A stretch of DNA of 20,000 nt, taken from the NCBI GenBank assembly GCA_016946835.1, contig JACVTC010000009.1:1370001-1390000 (forward strand). Reading direction: 5' to 3'. Positions 19,080 to 20,000 of the stretch are shown here, piece by piece. Positions within the stretch are counted from its first letter, which is position 1. Each line of letters begins with the position of its first letter. Below the pieces are notes generated by a model that made no database searches, had not been told where the DNA came from, and was given only the letters and a program-made list of their open reading frames with translations. Made by a program: the position numbers and the translations under genes. The stretch is from Neocallimastix lanati (nom. inval.). Taxonomy: Eukaryota > Neocallimastigomycota > Neocallimastigomycetes > Neocallimastigales > Neocallimastigaceae.

Positions 19080-20000
19080 ATAATAATAACAATAATAATA
19101 CCAATAATAAAATAGAATAAAATAGAATAGAATAGAATAGAATTAAAAATAAAAAAAAAAAAAAAATAAGAAAATAATAACAATAATAATAATAATAAGA
19201 CATGTTATTATATAAATTATTTTAATTACCATTGTATCTTTTTTATAACAATTATCACTTTTCAATATATCATCACAACGTTGGCATCTAAAACATTCTG
19301 CATGATATAATCTTTCATTATCAAAAGTAATATATTCAGATAAAATTTGCATTCTACACATCCAACAATATTTAATATTCTTATTAATTTTGGCATAAAT
19401 TTCTTTATTAATTTCTGATTCTGGTATATCAATGGTTTCTTCTTGATCCAATGGGTTATTGGTTTGGGTTACACTTAATGGATTTAATGGATCAATATGG
19501 CCCTGAGCTTGCTCAAATTCATTACAATCTTGAGTGGATACACGATGAGGTATAGATGGAATAAGATCTTCATATTGATAGGATGTTTTTCTTGAAGAAG
19601 TAGTAGAATCAGCTTCAGATACATTGGATAATCTTCTATTAAATGGATTTTTAGGATTATCTATTGGTAAATCTGGGCAAGAGGCATTGATACTACTGGA
19701 CATTCTATTAGCTTCAAGTGGATTTATGATTGATTTATTCTTATTTGAATTGTTTTTATCATGTATATTGACTGAATTTGGTACTGATATTCTTCTTGAT
19801 GTATCAAATGGACTTGAAGAACTAGCAGAAGAAGATGCTCTCGTTTGAGATTCAAATGGACTTGAAATGGAATATCTATTACCGTAATTGGACCTTCTTT
19901 GGTTATCAAATGGACTCACAGGATTTGTTGTAGCAGTTTTTTTATTAGCCATATCAAATGGACTCGTTGGACTTGCTATAGAAGCCTTTCTTGTTTCATC
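18126..20000 (-). CDS. Four-LIM-domain protein, 5' end beyond the window
   Basis: LIM domains are double zinc fingers that bind proteins, often at the actin cytoskeleton or cell cortex. Exons: >20000-19230, 19025-18779, 18596-18544 and 18401-18126. They join in phase to 448 residues and a TAA stop. The frame is open to the edge, so the ATG at 19952 need not be the start. Residues 1-209 (counting from the edge) are Ser/Asn/Pro-rich with repeated SPF/NPF/NPL motifs and Arg-Arg-(x)-Ser sites. LIM1 starts CWMC and includes HAECFRCQRC; LIM2 has CNEC and HQDCFVCNAC; LIM3 CGIC, HINCKKCILC and CEEH; LIM4 CHKC, HIHCFKCTKC and CRNC. All have full zinc-ligand sets. LIM1 and LIM3 are split by introns. 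Four C-terminal LIMs resemble paxillin, but I see no clear LD motif, so orthology is unproven. Introns are 204, 182 and 142 bp, GT-AG. Confidence 0.93.
19038..19077. repeat. A40 homopolymer in the first visible LIM-gene intron
   Basis: On the sense strand this is a T40 tract ending about 12 bp before the acceptor AG (19027-19026), in the place of a polypyrimidine tract. Further (TAA)n and (AATAG)n runs follow at 19078-19145 in the same intron (19026-19229). Confidence 0.88.

Noticed and set aside
18887-19183. Minus-strand open frame of 98 codons, Phe/Ile-rich start
   Set aside because: Begins in the homopolymer of a LIM-gene intron and reads exon B in the wrong frame; the correct frame gives LIM zinc ligands.
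19624-19848. Plus-strand open frame of 74 codons
   Set aside because: Antisense of the Ser-rich exon of the LIM gene; low-complexity mirror with no independent support.
19724-19909. Second minus-strand frame of 61 codons in the LIM gene
   Set aside because: Out-of-frame shadow of the SPFD-motif exon.
1-20000. CRISPR arrays, prokaryotic operons, Shine-Dalgarno sites, intact transposase or reverse transcriptase genes
   Set aside because: None seen. Tandem arrays here have no unique spacers, and all genes are spliced eukaryotic ones.

Overview
The window looks like nuclear DNA of a eukaryote with an extremely AT-rich genome. It has three intron-rich genes, all on the minus strand, separated by long AT-only spacers full of homopolymers, triplet and tetranucleotide runs and minisatellites. 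The standard code, many short introns per gene, fungal-looking signalling genes and base composition best fit an anaerobic gut fungus (Neocallimastigomycota). A dictyostelid-like amoeba is the main alternative. This placement is inference, not proof.

Layout. (1) 84-4913, minus: seven exons of a P4-type ATPase (phospholipid flippase), cut by the left edge. The visible part runs from the N-terminus to the start of transmembrane segment 5. (2) 4914-10081: about 5.2 kb without a convincing intact gene. It holds poly-A/poly-T tracts, an interlocked inverted repeat at 7305-7426, and one less AT-rich patch (about 8584-8870) that may be a gene relic, with a diverged partial copy 300 bp upstream. (3) 10082-14400, minus: a complete 14-exon phosphoinositide-specific phospholipase C, 862 residues, with PH, EF-hand, X, acidic linker, Y and C2 regions. 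All splice phases join without a break. (4) 14401-18125: 3.7 kb spacer with a diverged tandem duplication, a 13-bp two-variant satellite and a 54-bp minisatellite. (5) 18126-20000, minus: the 3' part of a protein with four C-terminal LIM domains and an N-terminal region of repeated Pro-Phe/Leu motifs, cut by the right edge.

The most notable observation is intron 3 of the phospholipase C gene (13432-13591). It has no sensible GT-AG solution that keeps the conserved EF-hand tryptophan. It does carry an ATATCCTT 5' end, a TCCTTAAC branch-point sequence 11 nt from the 3' end and an AC terminus, the signature of a U12-dependent (minor spliceosome) AT-AC intron. All other introns I could place are GT-AG.

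The three genes are not an operon. Their products share a membrane and cortex theme (lipid asymmetry, phosphoinositide hydrolysis, LIM adaptor), which may be chance.
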